A program made the translations under genes and the position numbers. The notes under the pieces are model-generated. The model was not told where the DNA came from and searched no databases. It was given only the letters and a program-made list of their open reading frames with translations. 64,000 nucleotides of DNA from Haemonchus contortus (taxonomy: Eukaryota > Nematoda > Chromadorea > Rhabditida > Trichostrongylidae), in contig LS997564.1 of assembly GCA_000469685.2 (NCBI GenBank), forward strand, positions 42,931,740 through 42,995,739, in the 5' to 3' direction. Each line of letters opens with the position of its first letter. Position 1 is the first letter of the stretch. This document shows positions 11,246 to 21,600 of this stretch, in pieces.

Positions 11246-14200
11246 ATGGCTTCCTCTACTTGGGTGAGTCCAGAGGAATATGAAAGGCGAGAAAAGTATC
11301 TTCGTGGAGATCTTCGTGAAGTCAATTTGCTAGATCCCTACACATGGAATCGACCTGCTCAGGTTTGTTTATTTTAAGCTCACTTATTGGTTTTACATGG
11401 TAATGGCGATAATGTGATCCACGCCGATTTTCAGAATAGGGAACGTACTACGTGCTTCATTCATCCCATTCATTCGGTTTTACTCAGAAACAAAAAAGGT
11501 TCCTGGATATCATTATCATAGTCAGGAAGACTCGTCATTAAACTTATAACATCTTCAGCTGTTCAATTAGGCTAGATTATCTTTTTCGTAAACCCGCGCA
11601 ATTGTATTTGTTAAAGTATGCCATGTAATGGAATAATGCGCGATCGAAAACGCAGTTCTGACATTTTCCGAAAAATACAACCAGAAAGGTAAAACACTAT
11701 CAGGGATGTTTGAAAACCATGGTGTCTTGTAGAATATACCACGATCGACTTTCTTTTAATCTTGGCATGACTTTTCACCGAAATGTATGTTTATTTGCTT
11801 CAGCCTTTCCAAGATTCTAAACTTTATAGGGCTAACGTTTCGGCGAGTTCGCCTTCGTCAGAGCCTAAAAAGTCGAAAAACCATTGAGACTGACTCTATA
11901 ATAAGGCGAGATAAACCAAAGACAGTTCTTTAGACTAGAGACCCCCCGAACCCGGTATACAAGAGGCTTACCTTGATCTAAATCGCCGAAGCGTTAGATC
12001 GACCTCGGTGTTTACAGAATGCGTACAATGAGCAAGCCTTCTTCCTTTCTGACCTCACCGTGATCTCAAAATTTGCAGAGGTCGAGAAAGGGCGCGAGGT
12101 CACGGGTTACGGCCATATGCTCTTCCTTCCTGTTAATTTGTGGGTCTCTAGCTGCAATCCAAAACGCCTCAAGTGCTTTCCGCGCGGTAGTCTCCGTTTC
12201 TAATGCCAAGACGGTTACTGAAATTGTTAGTTCGTAACCATCGTGGCACACAACTCGATGCATTCCCAGTGATGTTTGAATGCGAGACTTTCTTAGCCCC
12301 TCCAGGTGTTCTTTGATTCGAGTACAAAGGGGGCGCCCTGTTTCACCAATATATTCAGCACCACAGGCCTGGCAACAAATTTCGTAAATCACTCCTGCTC
12401 TCATGCAATCACTGCGTCGATTGGAAGGACACACAAGGCAATCTGGTGTGTCACCCAAGATATTGTATAGGCGATTGCGGACCAGTTGTCGACAAAGTTT
12501 TATTGGGGGTATTTCCACAACCATGACCTCTTCCTTCAGATCACACCTAGTCATACATGCACGAATTGCTCTGCTCATTTCGTCGGAAATGAACGGTAGG
12601 CAAAACGTCACCTTATTGACCGGTGCTCGTTCATAAATTCTACGAGGTGGGAAATGTCCCCCACGTTGTGACCCTTTGCAGCGGTTAGGATACCCATTAG
12701 AGACCGCAATTCTTCGAGCTGCGTCCAGCGATTCTGTCTTGAGATCCGTATCAGAGGAGACTTTACTGGCAACTCTGAACATATTGCAACATGTTTTGTT
12801 CTTATGGGGTGAGCCGAGCGGTAATGAATGAGAATATTCTTACAGCTAGGCTTCCTGTACCATTTGGTCCGTACTGTTCCCCTCGCTAGCTGAATCTGGA
12901 TATTGAGGAATGGTAACCAGTTCTCTCTAGGTCTTTCCCGCGTAAACTTGATTTGATCTGCTCGATTGTTAAGGATGTCAAAGCATATGTCCATCTCTTG
13001 CATATGTCAAAGCATCGCCGAAACGTTAGCCCTATAAAGTTTAGAATCTTGGAAAGGCTGAAGCAAATAAACATACATGGTGTCTTGGTTTAGCTGGCTC
13101 ACGGAATCGCTTAAAGAAGGCCTGAATCTACGAAATTATCAGAATGCAAGATCAACATTGAACGGCGGGGGAACACTTGTTTTTTTTCTTTTGAATAGAG
13201 TTGACTGCCTACTCAGAATCGCTCAGCGCTCAGCATTATTCTCTATAGTGGTACTCCTTTATTCATGAATGCTTGATTCCTTTATCGTTTCGGTCGTTTA
13301 TATTATGCTATCTGCAAAACAAATTGAATTTCAGGGAGCTGCTGCAATGTTTGGTCTGTCATTGGCTGCCGGGCAGCTTTACAATATTTGGAACAAAAAA
13401 CCGTTTTACTTCGGTGAGTTAGCAATTTATCCTTCTTTGATTTCTTCATTATGGTTTCTACTTTAACAAATCATTCAGCCTGCATTTGCTTTTTCTCTAT
13501 GCTTTCTAAAGTAGAAATATTTGTAAAACGCCTCTCTGCCTCGGTGAAGCATAAATGTGTGAGATCAAGCTCCAGTACTATGTACGATACATTGTTACCG
13601 TTCCTTCAAACTGTTTCCTGACTTAGCCTACATGAGATGATGTAGCAGCATCTGATACAATCTGGCTGTTCTTTTCCTATTTTCTAGAACTCCTACCACC
13701 AGCGACGCTTTGCGATCCCACATCACGTGCCGCTACGGCTGATATGAACTTTTACTTCACTAGTAGACATTTTTAAACTTAATTCTCGAGTTCTACGGAT
13801 CTCCTTCACTGAGTTCTCTCACTGAAGGATCCCCAGCCGGTTAGTGACGAGGCTACGTAGGGCGTCCCCAGGTGGCGGATAGGGGAATTAATCGCCGACC
13901 AAAAGTCACCGGTACTTGCCCAGAGACGCAGGTGGATTCAGGGGATGGACTCCTTGATTCTGCTGTGCTGGGTCGATATACCCTCTGTTCCTCGCAGGCG
14001 ATCCACGCATACGTGTGTGGAGAATCTGTGGGTGCAGTTGGTATCCTGCCCATCGACTCGGCCAAAAGCTTGCATTCGAGTGACGAACAAGTCACACTGG
14101 GAAGTATCTGGGAGGCGATTCGGGGCCGCCTCCAAAAACAAAGCCCCTCGTCCAACCCCCCCCCACGTCAGAGCCTGGCAAGCTACACGATGGGTTTTTC

Positions 14201-17200
14201 TTTCACCGCCAGAAACAGTAATAAAAATGGGCCTCATTCCCCTGAACCTGAGGGAGTCCCCAATACGGCAGCGTTGGGTAGGACCGCTCGGGAGAGGCTG
14301 CTAAAATCTCAGGGCCAAAACAGGCTGCCCAAAAGGAGAAGGACTAAGATGGCGATCTGTACTTTCAACGCACGGACGCTTGCATCGGAAGCGTGTATAG
14401 AAGACCTGATGATGCAAGCTAGGAAGATCAAGTACGACGTCATCGGACTGACCGAGACGAGAAGGCATCGCCCGCTGCACGCTGTATTTGAGACTGGAGA
14501 AGAACTGTTCCTTGGAACATGCGACAGTAAAGGCGTCGGCGGCGTAGGTGTCCTCGTCAACACGCACTTGGCCATGAACATCGATTCGTACGAAAGCTTA
14601 ACAACCCGAATCGGACGTTTGCGATTAAGAAGATGTGGCTCAACCCCAGCTCTAACCATCTTCGTTGCTTACGCACCAACATCGAGCTACGAAGAAGAGG
14701 AGTTGGAAGCGTTTTATATGGATCTGGAGAGGCTCTACAGAGAAGACCACACTTTCTTCAAGGTCATCGTTGGTGACTTTAACGCCAAGATTGGCCCCAG
14801 AAGAACGGCTGAAGAGCTTCACATCGGGACTCACGGAGTGGAATGGAATGAGCAGGGTGAAAGGCTGTCCGAGTTTATCATGACGACCCACACCATCCAT
14901 GGTAACTCGCAGTTCCAGAAGCCCTCTAATTTAAGATGGACATGGGAGTCACCTGGTGGACAGTTCCATAATGAAATAGACCACATCATCTTCAATCGGA
15001 GATTTTGCCTGACCGACGTCGCTGTTGTCCCGAAGTTCTACACGGGATCGGACCATCGCCTCCTCCGCGCTAGATTCTGCTTCTCAGTGCGTGGGGAGAG
15101 AGCTATGAAGTTTCGGAAACGAAGCCCCAAGACCTCCATAAACTGGGACCACTTCGCTTCCCTTGCGAGCAAATGGGAAGATTCCGTTATCGACAACATC
15201 GATGATGAGTACAACCGGCTCGTCGAACATCTTCACGATAGCGCTAGAAAAGCTGAGAGTCCACAAGTAGCCAAGAGACGACTCTCTTCGAGGACTCTCG
15301 AGCTGATACGCCAGCGTGGAATCGCCCGAGCAACAGGCAATTATCAACAAACGTCCGAACTTGCGAAGCTATGCAGAGAAGCGATAAAGGAAGATCTGAA
15401 AGAGAGAAGAGCAGCAGTCATGGACGAAGCCGCCGAGGCCGGAAGGAGCATTCGCAAAGCCCGACGGAGCTTCGCCAACTACAAGACCAAGATGACCTCC
15501 CTTCGTCGTCCTGACGGAACCGTTACTGCATCCCGGAGGGCAATGGAGAAGGTCATCTACGACTTCTACTCGGATCTCTTCGACAGCCACGTCTACCTGC
15601 CTACTCACCATCTTAGGCAAGACGAATATATCGCTCCTTCGGTTCTCCCTTCCGAAATACGACATGCCATCAAGTCGATGAAGAACTGTACAGCGCCCGG
15701 TCCCGATAGGATCAAACCAGAACATCTGAAGAGTATGCCTCCGGTCATCATCAAAACTCTGGCTAGGCTCTTCACACGGTACCTGTCGGAATGCAAAGTG
15801 CCCACGTCGTGGAAAACTAGCAAGACTGTGTTGCTGTACAAAAAGGGAGATCCAGACGATATTGGCAATTATCGCCCAATCTGCCTGCTGTCCGTAATCT
15901 ACAAGCTCTTCACTCGTGTCATCCTAAACAGGATTGGCAGAATATTAGATGAAGGACAGCCATGCGAGCAAGCAGGGTTTCGGAGAGGGTTCAGTACAAT
16001 CGATCATATCCACACCCTAACAAGGCTCATTGAAGTATCGCGAGAGTACAAAATGCCGCTATGTCTTACGTTCATCGATTTGAAGAAAGCCTTTGACACT
16101 GTCGAGACAGAAGCGGTAATCGAAGCCCTGGGCAACCAGGGTGTTCCTACTCAATATATAAGGATGCTTCGTGAGCTCTACGACAACTTTACGACCAGGA
16201 TTTCACCATTCTACAAGGAAGTCATTATCAACGTGAAGAGAGGTGTCCGGCAAGGCGATACCATATCGCCCAAACTTTTCAGTGCCGCTCTCGAGAATAT
16301 CATGCGTCATTTGGAATGGGAAGACTTGGGAGTGAAGGTCGACGGCCGCTATCTACATCACCTCCGCTTTGCAGACGACATCGTTCTCATAACACCGAAC
16401 ATCGAGCAGGCGGAACGAATGCTGGCCGAGTTTGACAATGCTTGTGGAAAGATCGGATTGAGATTGAACTTAACGAAGACGATGTTCATGAAAAACGGTT
16501 TGGTACCTGATGCTCCCTTCACGCTAAACGGAAAGAATGTCTCCGAATGCTCTAGCTATGTGTATCTAGGTCGGGAAGTCAACATGATGAACGACCTAGC
16601 TCCGGAGCTGTGCAGAAGGAAACGCGCTGCGTGGGGAGCATTCAAGAATATCGAGGGAGTAGTGAAGAAGACAAAGAACATCCGGCTCCGCGCTCACCTT
16701 TTCGACACTGCTGTTCTTCCTGCTTTGACGTACGCCTCAGAGACTTGGACTCTACGAAAGCAGGATGAGCATGCTGTCAGCGTTGCTCAACGCGCTTTGG
16801 AAAGGACGATGCTCGGAATTTCCCTATACACGCAAGTGCAGAAGGGAATCCGGAGTTCCGAGCTCCGTCAACGAACGAAGATCAGGGATGCCGTTGACCA
16901 CGCCAAGAAATCGAAGATCAGGTGGGCCGGACACGTTATGCGATATAGTGATGACCGTTGGACCAGGGCGGTTACTGACTGGATCCCTCGGGACATCAAA
17001 CGAACTCCAGGAAGGCCGCCAACGAGATGGTCAGACTTCTTCACGAAAGCTCTGAACGAAAGGAATGTTGATCCTCGTGTCCCTGGAGCGATTCATTGGA
17101 CCACTCTGGCTCGTAACAGGGACGAATGGAGACGTTACTGGCGCCCGCTCGAGGAAATCGACGATCAACGGGACGACAGGTGATAGGTGAATTCTCGAGT

Positions 17201-18407
17201 TATCACAACGTCTTTTTCTTCGGTTTGAGTTGATGGCGACAACAAGAGGGGACGTCCGTTCCGCGCATCTTTCGACAATAGGTCATCCCGCCCCCTTCGC
17301 GTGCGGCGCAGCCCTTTGCTATCTTGAGGTGACATTACTGTGTCACTATTGAAAGTGTAGTAAGGAGCGAATGATTTGCGCTAGTGATTTGCATTACCTC
17401 TCTCATGCTGACTGCATTGGAGTAAGCACAAATCGTAAGCCCCACTGAAACTGTGACGTCCGTCAAGAATGGGTGCTTTCAGACTTCGACGATTCTGCCA
17501 GCGTGCGCGCCGGCACGCCGGTAGAATCGCGCGTGCGAGCAAGCGAGCTTGTTGCGAGGTGGCTCTAGCCAACACTGTGATAGCACTGGGGGTACCGATC
17601 GATACCGCAAAGTGATCATGACTAGCTTTTGTGCATTTTGAATGTCGACCGTCGTTTTTGTGGTGTGTGAGTGTCGACCGAAACAAAGCGCACCCCAAGA
17701 TGGGCTTGGGCTATGTGCATTCAGGAAGCTATTTACACACATTACACATCAATCATTTTACATCAAAAACTTTCCTGAGTGACTGCTGCTTGTCACTTGA
17801 AACTTCTCAAGTTGTAGCTCTAGCCTCGCCGGATTTTGGCTTATAGTTGCGATTAATGGCCATTATCACTTTCAGCACTCGTCCCTAAATTGATTGCCCT
17901 TGGAATAGTGAGTTCTTTGGGTTACGGAATGGGCGCGTTGAGAGAGCATCACTGGAGAACAAGAGATGCTGTCATTGAACATTACATGCAGCTTCATCCC
18001 GAGGACTTCGATCATTTTAAGGACAGTGAGTTTCCTAATCGTTCGTTCATGTATTTTTCCATTGAGGGCTCAATGAGTTTATCTCTTATTTAATAAATCA
18101 TTTGCAAGGTCGCATGAGAAAACTTTCTCAAGGAATATGATGAGAGAAATATTAAATTGAGATTCATATTGTTCATTGATTGACTATTAATCCATGAGCC
18201 TTTTTGTTATGTGGAAAAGCAAGTGAGACGACACTTCCGAATCATCTCTTGTTCATAACGGGATTTCATTTTAAAATGCTTTCTCGTTTGAATTTTTTCA
18301 TTAAAGGTTTATCGCAAGTATGCTTTTTTTCAGGAAGCGGTCGCCCATTCTCACAAATTCTTCTGCCATGGTATCCGAAAAGATCCCAGTATGTAAAGTA
18401 CGATTGA
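11246..18407 (+). CDS. NADH:ubiquinone oxidoreductase subunit C2 (NDUFC2/B14.5b, complex I)
   Basis: Exons 11246-11362, 13335-13413, 17876-18025 and 18334-18407 join in consistent phases (0, 1, 1) and encode 139 aa. The product has two hydrophobic segments (about residues 40-58, [13 protein letters not shown]; and 66-87, [19 protein letters not shown]) and then the diagnostic [10 protein letters not shown] stretch (101-110), matching the YMKLHPEDF signature of NDUFC2. It is an accessory subunit of the proximal membrane arm of mitochondrial complex I. The ATG follows gacag directly, so a splice or trans-splice acceptor may abut the start codon. AATAAA lies 69 bp after the stop. Intron 1 (1.97 kb) hosts a Penelope-like element and intron 2 (4.46 kb) an intact RTE LINE, so the 420-bp coding sequence is spread over 7.2 kb. 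It lies 252 bp upstream of TBCC. Confidence 0.92.
11822..11868 (-). ncRNA. Candidate hammerhead-ribozyme motif in the PLE terminal repeat
   Basis: On the minus strand CTGACGA (11861-11855) is followed by one extra A, a perfect GGCG-AACT-CGCC stem-loop (11853-11842), and GAAACGTT (11841-11834). This is the order CUGANGA, stem II, GAAA of type I hammerheads, with a two-base-pair ACGU stem III as reported for Penelope-like elements. The outer strands TAGGCT and AGCCCTA can pair as stem I. The opposite repeat (13010 onward) keeps only the GAAACGTT half. The additional A beside stem II is a deviation, so activity is untested. Confidence 0.6.
12066..13003 (-). pseudogene. Penelope-like polyprotein fragment: RT C-terminus plus GIY-YIG endonuclease
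   Basis: Two overlapping frames make up the remnant. 13003-12608 carries the post-palm RT region ([29 protein letters not shown]). 12782-12066 carries the linker and endonuclease: zinc-type [12 protein letters not shown], then [11 protein letters not shown] and [17 protein letters not shown] (the GIY-YIG half-motifs with the catalytic arginine), then a downstream glutamate-rich helix ending at TAG/TGA-type stops. A frameshift between about 12690 and 12785 separates the two parts. In the intact family one protein performs target cleavage and reverse transcription. This copy lacks the N-terminal RT palm and cannot retrotranspose. Confidence 0.88.
13793..17189 (+). mobile_element. RTE-type non-LTR retrotransposon (element A), apparently full ORF
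   Basis: Flanked by a perfect 12-bp target-site duplication, AATTCTCGAGTT, at 13781-13792 and 17190-17201 (the base at 17190 may belong to either side). The 3.4-kb element ends in short tandem units (ACAGGTGAT / AGGTGA) right after the ORF stop and has no poly(A), as in the RTE clade. It lies in NDUFC2 intron 2 in the sense orientation. The intact duplication and open frame argue for a young insertion. Confidence 0.93.
13872..17183 (+). CDS. RTE ORF2p: apurinic endonuclease plus reverse transcriptase
   Basis: The frame is open for 1103 codons. The first in-frame ATG is at 14190, giving 997 aa, the usual size for RTE proteins; the upstream open part has no ATG. APE-type endonuclease motifs are complete: TFNARTL (from 14349), TETRR, GDFNAK (14772-14789), EIDHIIFN and [11 protein letters not shown] (about 15045). 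Reverse transcriptase motifs follow: [47 protein letters not shown], and the catalytic FADD at 16368-16379. A C-terminal domain ends with RWAGHVMR...[12 protein letters not shown]. No stop or frameshift interrupts it. It would nick DNA and prime reverse transcription at the target in the nucleus. It is intronic and sense to NDUFC2, so it can be co-transcribed with the host gene. Confidence 0.95.
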   Translation: MADRGINRRPKVTGTCPETQVDSGDGLLDSAVLGRYTLCSSQAIHAYVCGESVGAVGILPIDSAKSLHSSDEQVTLGSIWEAIRGRLQKQSPSSNPPPRQSLASYTMGFSFTARNSNKNGPHSPEPEGVPNTAALGRTARERLLKSQGQNRLPKRRRTKMAICTFNARTLASEACIEDLMMQARKIKYDVIGLTETRRHRPLHAVFETGEELFLGTCDSKGVGGVGVLVNTHLAMNIDSYESLTTRIGRLRLRRCGSTPALTIFVAYAPTSSYEEEELEAFYMDLERLYREDHTFFKVIVGDFNAKIGPRRTAEELHIGTHGVEWNEQGERLSEFIMTTHTIHGNSQFQKPSNLRWTWESPGGQFHNEIDHIIFNRRFCLTDVAVVPKFYTGSDHRLLRARFCFSVRGERAMKFRKRSPKTSINWDHFASLASKWEDSVIDNIDDEYNRLVEHLHDSARKAESPQVAKRRLSSRTLELIRQRGIARATGNYQQTSELAKLCREAIKEDLKERRAAVMDEAAEAGRSIRKARRSFANYKTKMTSLRRPDGTVTASRRAMEKVIYDFYSDLFDSHVYLPTHHLRQDEYIAPSVLPSEIRHAIKSMKNCTAPGPDRIKPEHLKSMPPVIIKTLARLFTRYLSECKVPTSWKTSKTVLLYKKGDPDDIGNYRPICLLSVIYKLFTRVILNRIGRILDEGQPCEQAGFRRGFSTIDHIHTLTRLIEVSREYKMPLCLTFIDLKKAFDTVETEAVIEALGNQGVPTQYIRMLRELYDNFTTRISPFYKEVIINVKRGVRQGDTISPKLFSAALENIMRHLEWEDLGVKVDGRYLHHLRFADDIVLITPNIEQAERMLAEFDNACGKIGLRLNLTKTMFMKNGLVPDAPFTLNGKNVSECSSYVYLGREVNMMNDLAPELCRRKRAAWGAFKNIEGVVKKTKNIRLRAHLFDTAVLPALTYASETWTLRKQDEHAVSVAQRALERTMLGISLYTQVQKGIRSSELRQRTKIRDAVDHAKKSKIRWAGHVMRYSDDRWTRAVTDWIPRDIKRTPGRPPTRWSDFFTKALNERNVDPRVPGAIHWTTLARNRDEWRRYWRPLEEIDDQRDDR

Positions 18408-18475
18408 TGGGTCCAAGAGACTAGCATAGCTCAATTACTTCTTTATATTGTAGTTTTGCTCTAGTGTAGTCTTCG

Positions 18476-18481
18476 AATAAA
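18476..18481 (+). promoter_or_regulatory. Poly(A) signal of NDUFC2
   Basis: A canonical AATAAA lies 69 bp after the NDUFC2 stop and 183 bp before the TBCC ATG. Cleavage is expected 10-20 bp downstream. Confidence 0.75.
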
Positions 18482-18613
18482 TGACTGTCTGGGAACGTGT
18501 TTTTCTTTTGTAGCTGCATCCATGGGAATTTCCGTCTTACTACAGTTCTTCATGATTATCTCTTTTGTATTCTTGTGTGATCTGGCGTCACTTTTCCACT
18601 TTATTGAGTACTT

Positions 18614-18623
18614 CATATTTTAG
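18614..18623 (+). promoter_or_regulatory. Candidate trans-splice acceptor upstream of TBCC
   Basis: A catattttag acceptor lies 35 bp before the TBCC ATG and about 140 bp after the AATAAA of NDUFC2. There is no obvious promoter room between the genes. In nematodes this arrangement marks the intercistronic region of an operon, with the downstream message receiving a spliced leader. The inference rests on spacing only. Confidence 0.5.
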
Positions 18624-18658
18624 CGAGATTGATAACCAGTTCTTAGCAAAGTCATTGA

Positions 18659-21600
18659 ATGAATGAAACGCTGGATGATGTCACGTCTACCGAATCATCG
18701 GATGCGATAGCACGTAGGAAAGAATTGCTTCTTCAGCGACTTCAACAACGACGACCTGTTAAACAAGCAAGTTCAGGTTAGGAATTCTCGATGTTTTTAT
18801 ACTCGGAAACAGCATTGATCGTGTGAGCCGTGTTGCTTACAGTTAAGCAACACTTGCAGTAAAACATTTTTAACGAGACATTATCACTGTTCTTATACAA
18901 AGTATTTGATCGAACCAGAACAAGTTTTTTAAAATTATCCCCTGCTCCATTCACATATATTCATTATAATGTACTGGGTCAACTTCAGTTTGGCCTCGTA
19001 GGAATGGCAAGCAAGTCTCCTCCTAGTTGTTTTTGAAAATTGATTTGAGTGTTCGACTCCTTCAAAGCTTACCTGAATTTACTTTTGTTCTGAATAGTGA
19101 CAACGCACTTTAAGTGGTTTACTAGAACTGCGACTGTTGAGAGCTTGATTACCAATTGCTAAGATACCATGTATGCAAAACTTATCGTATCCAGACATTA
19201 TAACCCATGCAAAGTAGGGCAACAAAAGTTCCCTCAGCTAGGCAGAACACAACGCCTTTTGTAGTCTACGTACTTGTTTTTTTATCTGGTTTGCTTGAGT
19301 TTTCCACCGTTTCTCCCTGCAGGTTATTCCCTTCGTAGAGGAAAGATGCCGCGATTGCTTATTGTTTGTGCTAAAAAAAAACAAGCGAACAAACCCACGG
19401 GTTGCTCTTCATGTGGGCCAGGGTGGGTATAAGGAAGGCCGATAATAGTCTTGTCAAAACGTCCAAGCTTTCATGTGATTATCGGCTAAAGAATTGTTTT
19501 GAGGGAATTTTTCAGTGGTTCTGTCTTGTTAAGGGACTGATAAAGCAAAAGTGAGGGAAGAAGAGCTGAACGATGCGTTGAATCGTGCGAGGGAACAGGC
19601 AGAAAGCAGAGTTGTTGATGAGGAGACCGTGAAAACACTAGGTAACTTCTTTTATTACCCCCGTATAAATCATAATTTTTTTGTTCTCGCATACAGAAGG
19701 ATTTTTATCACTCGAAGGATGTGGGTGGTCTGCAAAGCGAATACAAGAAGCACTGGAGTTGTTACGAAAAGCTAGTCTGGGCATATCCGGCGGAAATGTG
19801 CAGCCATCGAAGTTTGCATTTTCGGTAAGTTCCACTGACGGTTTTCATGACTGTTTGTCTCGTGCCAGTTTTCATGGAAATACATCCTATCCTTCTTTCA
19901 ATTTCTTTCGTTGGCTACTTTGATTAGCATGCTACCTGAAAACGTGAAATGCATTGAGACAAGCTGTAAAAACTTATGGAAGAATTTTGTAGAGATTTTA
20001 TTTGTGAACTGGAACATCTTTATTTTCGTTAAGGACCTGTTTCCCAGCAGAAGATGTAGAAAGGCGTTGAACACAAAGTTGATTTCATACTCAACATTTT
20101 AATTTTAATATCAAAGATTTACTGTTTTTCCAATGCTTTAGTAGATGCGAGGGTGTAGGAAAGAGGATTTTGAGAGATGACAGAAGGCTGACGTCGCGTA
20201 TCTTGTTCTGGATTTACTAGAAGAATGACCGAAATTTGAAGAAGCTCCTTCAATCGGCTTTTCTACTAGTAAATCTCTCTCATCTCTCAAAACCCTCCTT
20301 CCTACAAACCTCGCATCTACCAAAGCATTAAAAAATAGTTAATCTTTAATACACCTCCATTATGACAGATTCATTTGTAGCCTTCAAAGGAATATAGGCC
20401 TGGAAAGCCATTCAGGATTTCCAACTTACCATGAGTTATGCACCACATCGCTTTCTCGTTTAGAAATGTAAAAAATGTCGCCTCACGAAAATTATGTAGC
20501 TTTTGCCGTAGTGTAGTTTTTGATGTTACTGGATGGATAGCCCGGCTAACGCCGCGCTCTCCTTTTTTTTGATTGAAATTTGCTTGCCGTGCATGTAACT
20601 CTAGTTTGGACGCTCCGGTTTACTAGAACAGGAATTGTGAAGTTCCAGCCAAGCACACACACACACACACATATACTTCGTGAGCACCTTGCCCGTCATG
20701 AGCGGAATCCTGTTCAACTTATGTATATTTAAGTAACTTGATTTGTTCGCCTCTTCTTTCATCTTCCTGGCGTCACCTGCCATAGCCATTCCCGTACTGC
20801 TTCCTGAACCCCCATCCATCCATCATACTTGGATGTCCTTATCCAAACAGACAATTTTCGGGCTAGCGCCACCCATCTGAGTGAAGTCTTGTTGTACCAT
20901 TTACCGGCAGCATTCCCATAGTGCCGCTTGTACACCTATCAAATTTGAACGATCCACGTTCAGATTAACAATTTTAACGCACACCCCGCCCCCTTAGAGA
21001 GAGTTCAATCCTGTTCACCTACCATTAGTGTTTCCATCCGCCGTCTGATCTGCTACCGAATTCGAACCTTCTAGGTCTACGGAAACAGGAAAAATGAGTT
21101 TTCAGCCGAGGATACGACCATACACATACACTTCCGAAAAAAGTGAGTAGTGAGCAGCAGTCTCATATCTAGTAGTACATAAAAGACACTAAAGGGAATT
21201 AACTGACCACTGATCGGCCAATTACATAACAGATCACAAATCGGTGTATAGGCCAACATCACCACATCGTGAATCTTACCGACGTGAATCCCCCATGTCC
21301 GACGAGAGCAAAGCTGTAAATTAGAGGTGCATAGCCTGGGAAGCTTCTGAACAGAATCGCCGCCTCTGGATTCCACGCTTCCCCTTAGCCCAATCCTGCC
21401 ACCTGTATCCCTTCTAATTCAAATGCTCTAGCTTTCAGAAACAGTTTTTTTGTCAACCCCACCTCCAGAGCATAATGTCCAGTCCTGTTGCCTACAGATT
21501 GAATCAGGGACAATCCAGGAAAGATACAAAGGTAGAATGTTTCTGAAGATAGGACTATTAAAATGGTCCGCCTGCCAATCGGTCGGCATCCTGGGTGACC

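Larger units (their letters stand above)
11730..13075 (-). mobile_element. Penelope-like retroelement, 5'-truncated, in NDUFC2 intron 1
   Basis: The insertion is flanked by a perfect 12-bp direct repeat, catggtgtcttg, at 11718-11729 and 13076-13087. Inside are inverted terminal repeats of about 65 bp (about 11784-11848 and 13012-13075) sharing the gaaacgttagccc and cttggaaaggctgaag blocks. The left end extends about 54 bp beyond its repeat. Between the repeats, on the minus strand, lie the end of a reverse transcriptase ([10 protein letters not shown]...YRKP, 13003 onward) and a complete GIY-YIG endonuclease. The RT core is absent, so the copy is dead. Inverted terminal repeats with a short one-sided extension are typical of Penelope-like elements. 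Confidence 0.9.

Noticed and set aside
13853..16000. Several minus-strand frames of 80-118 codons
   Set aside because: Antisense shadows of the RTE reading frame.
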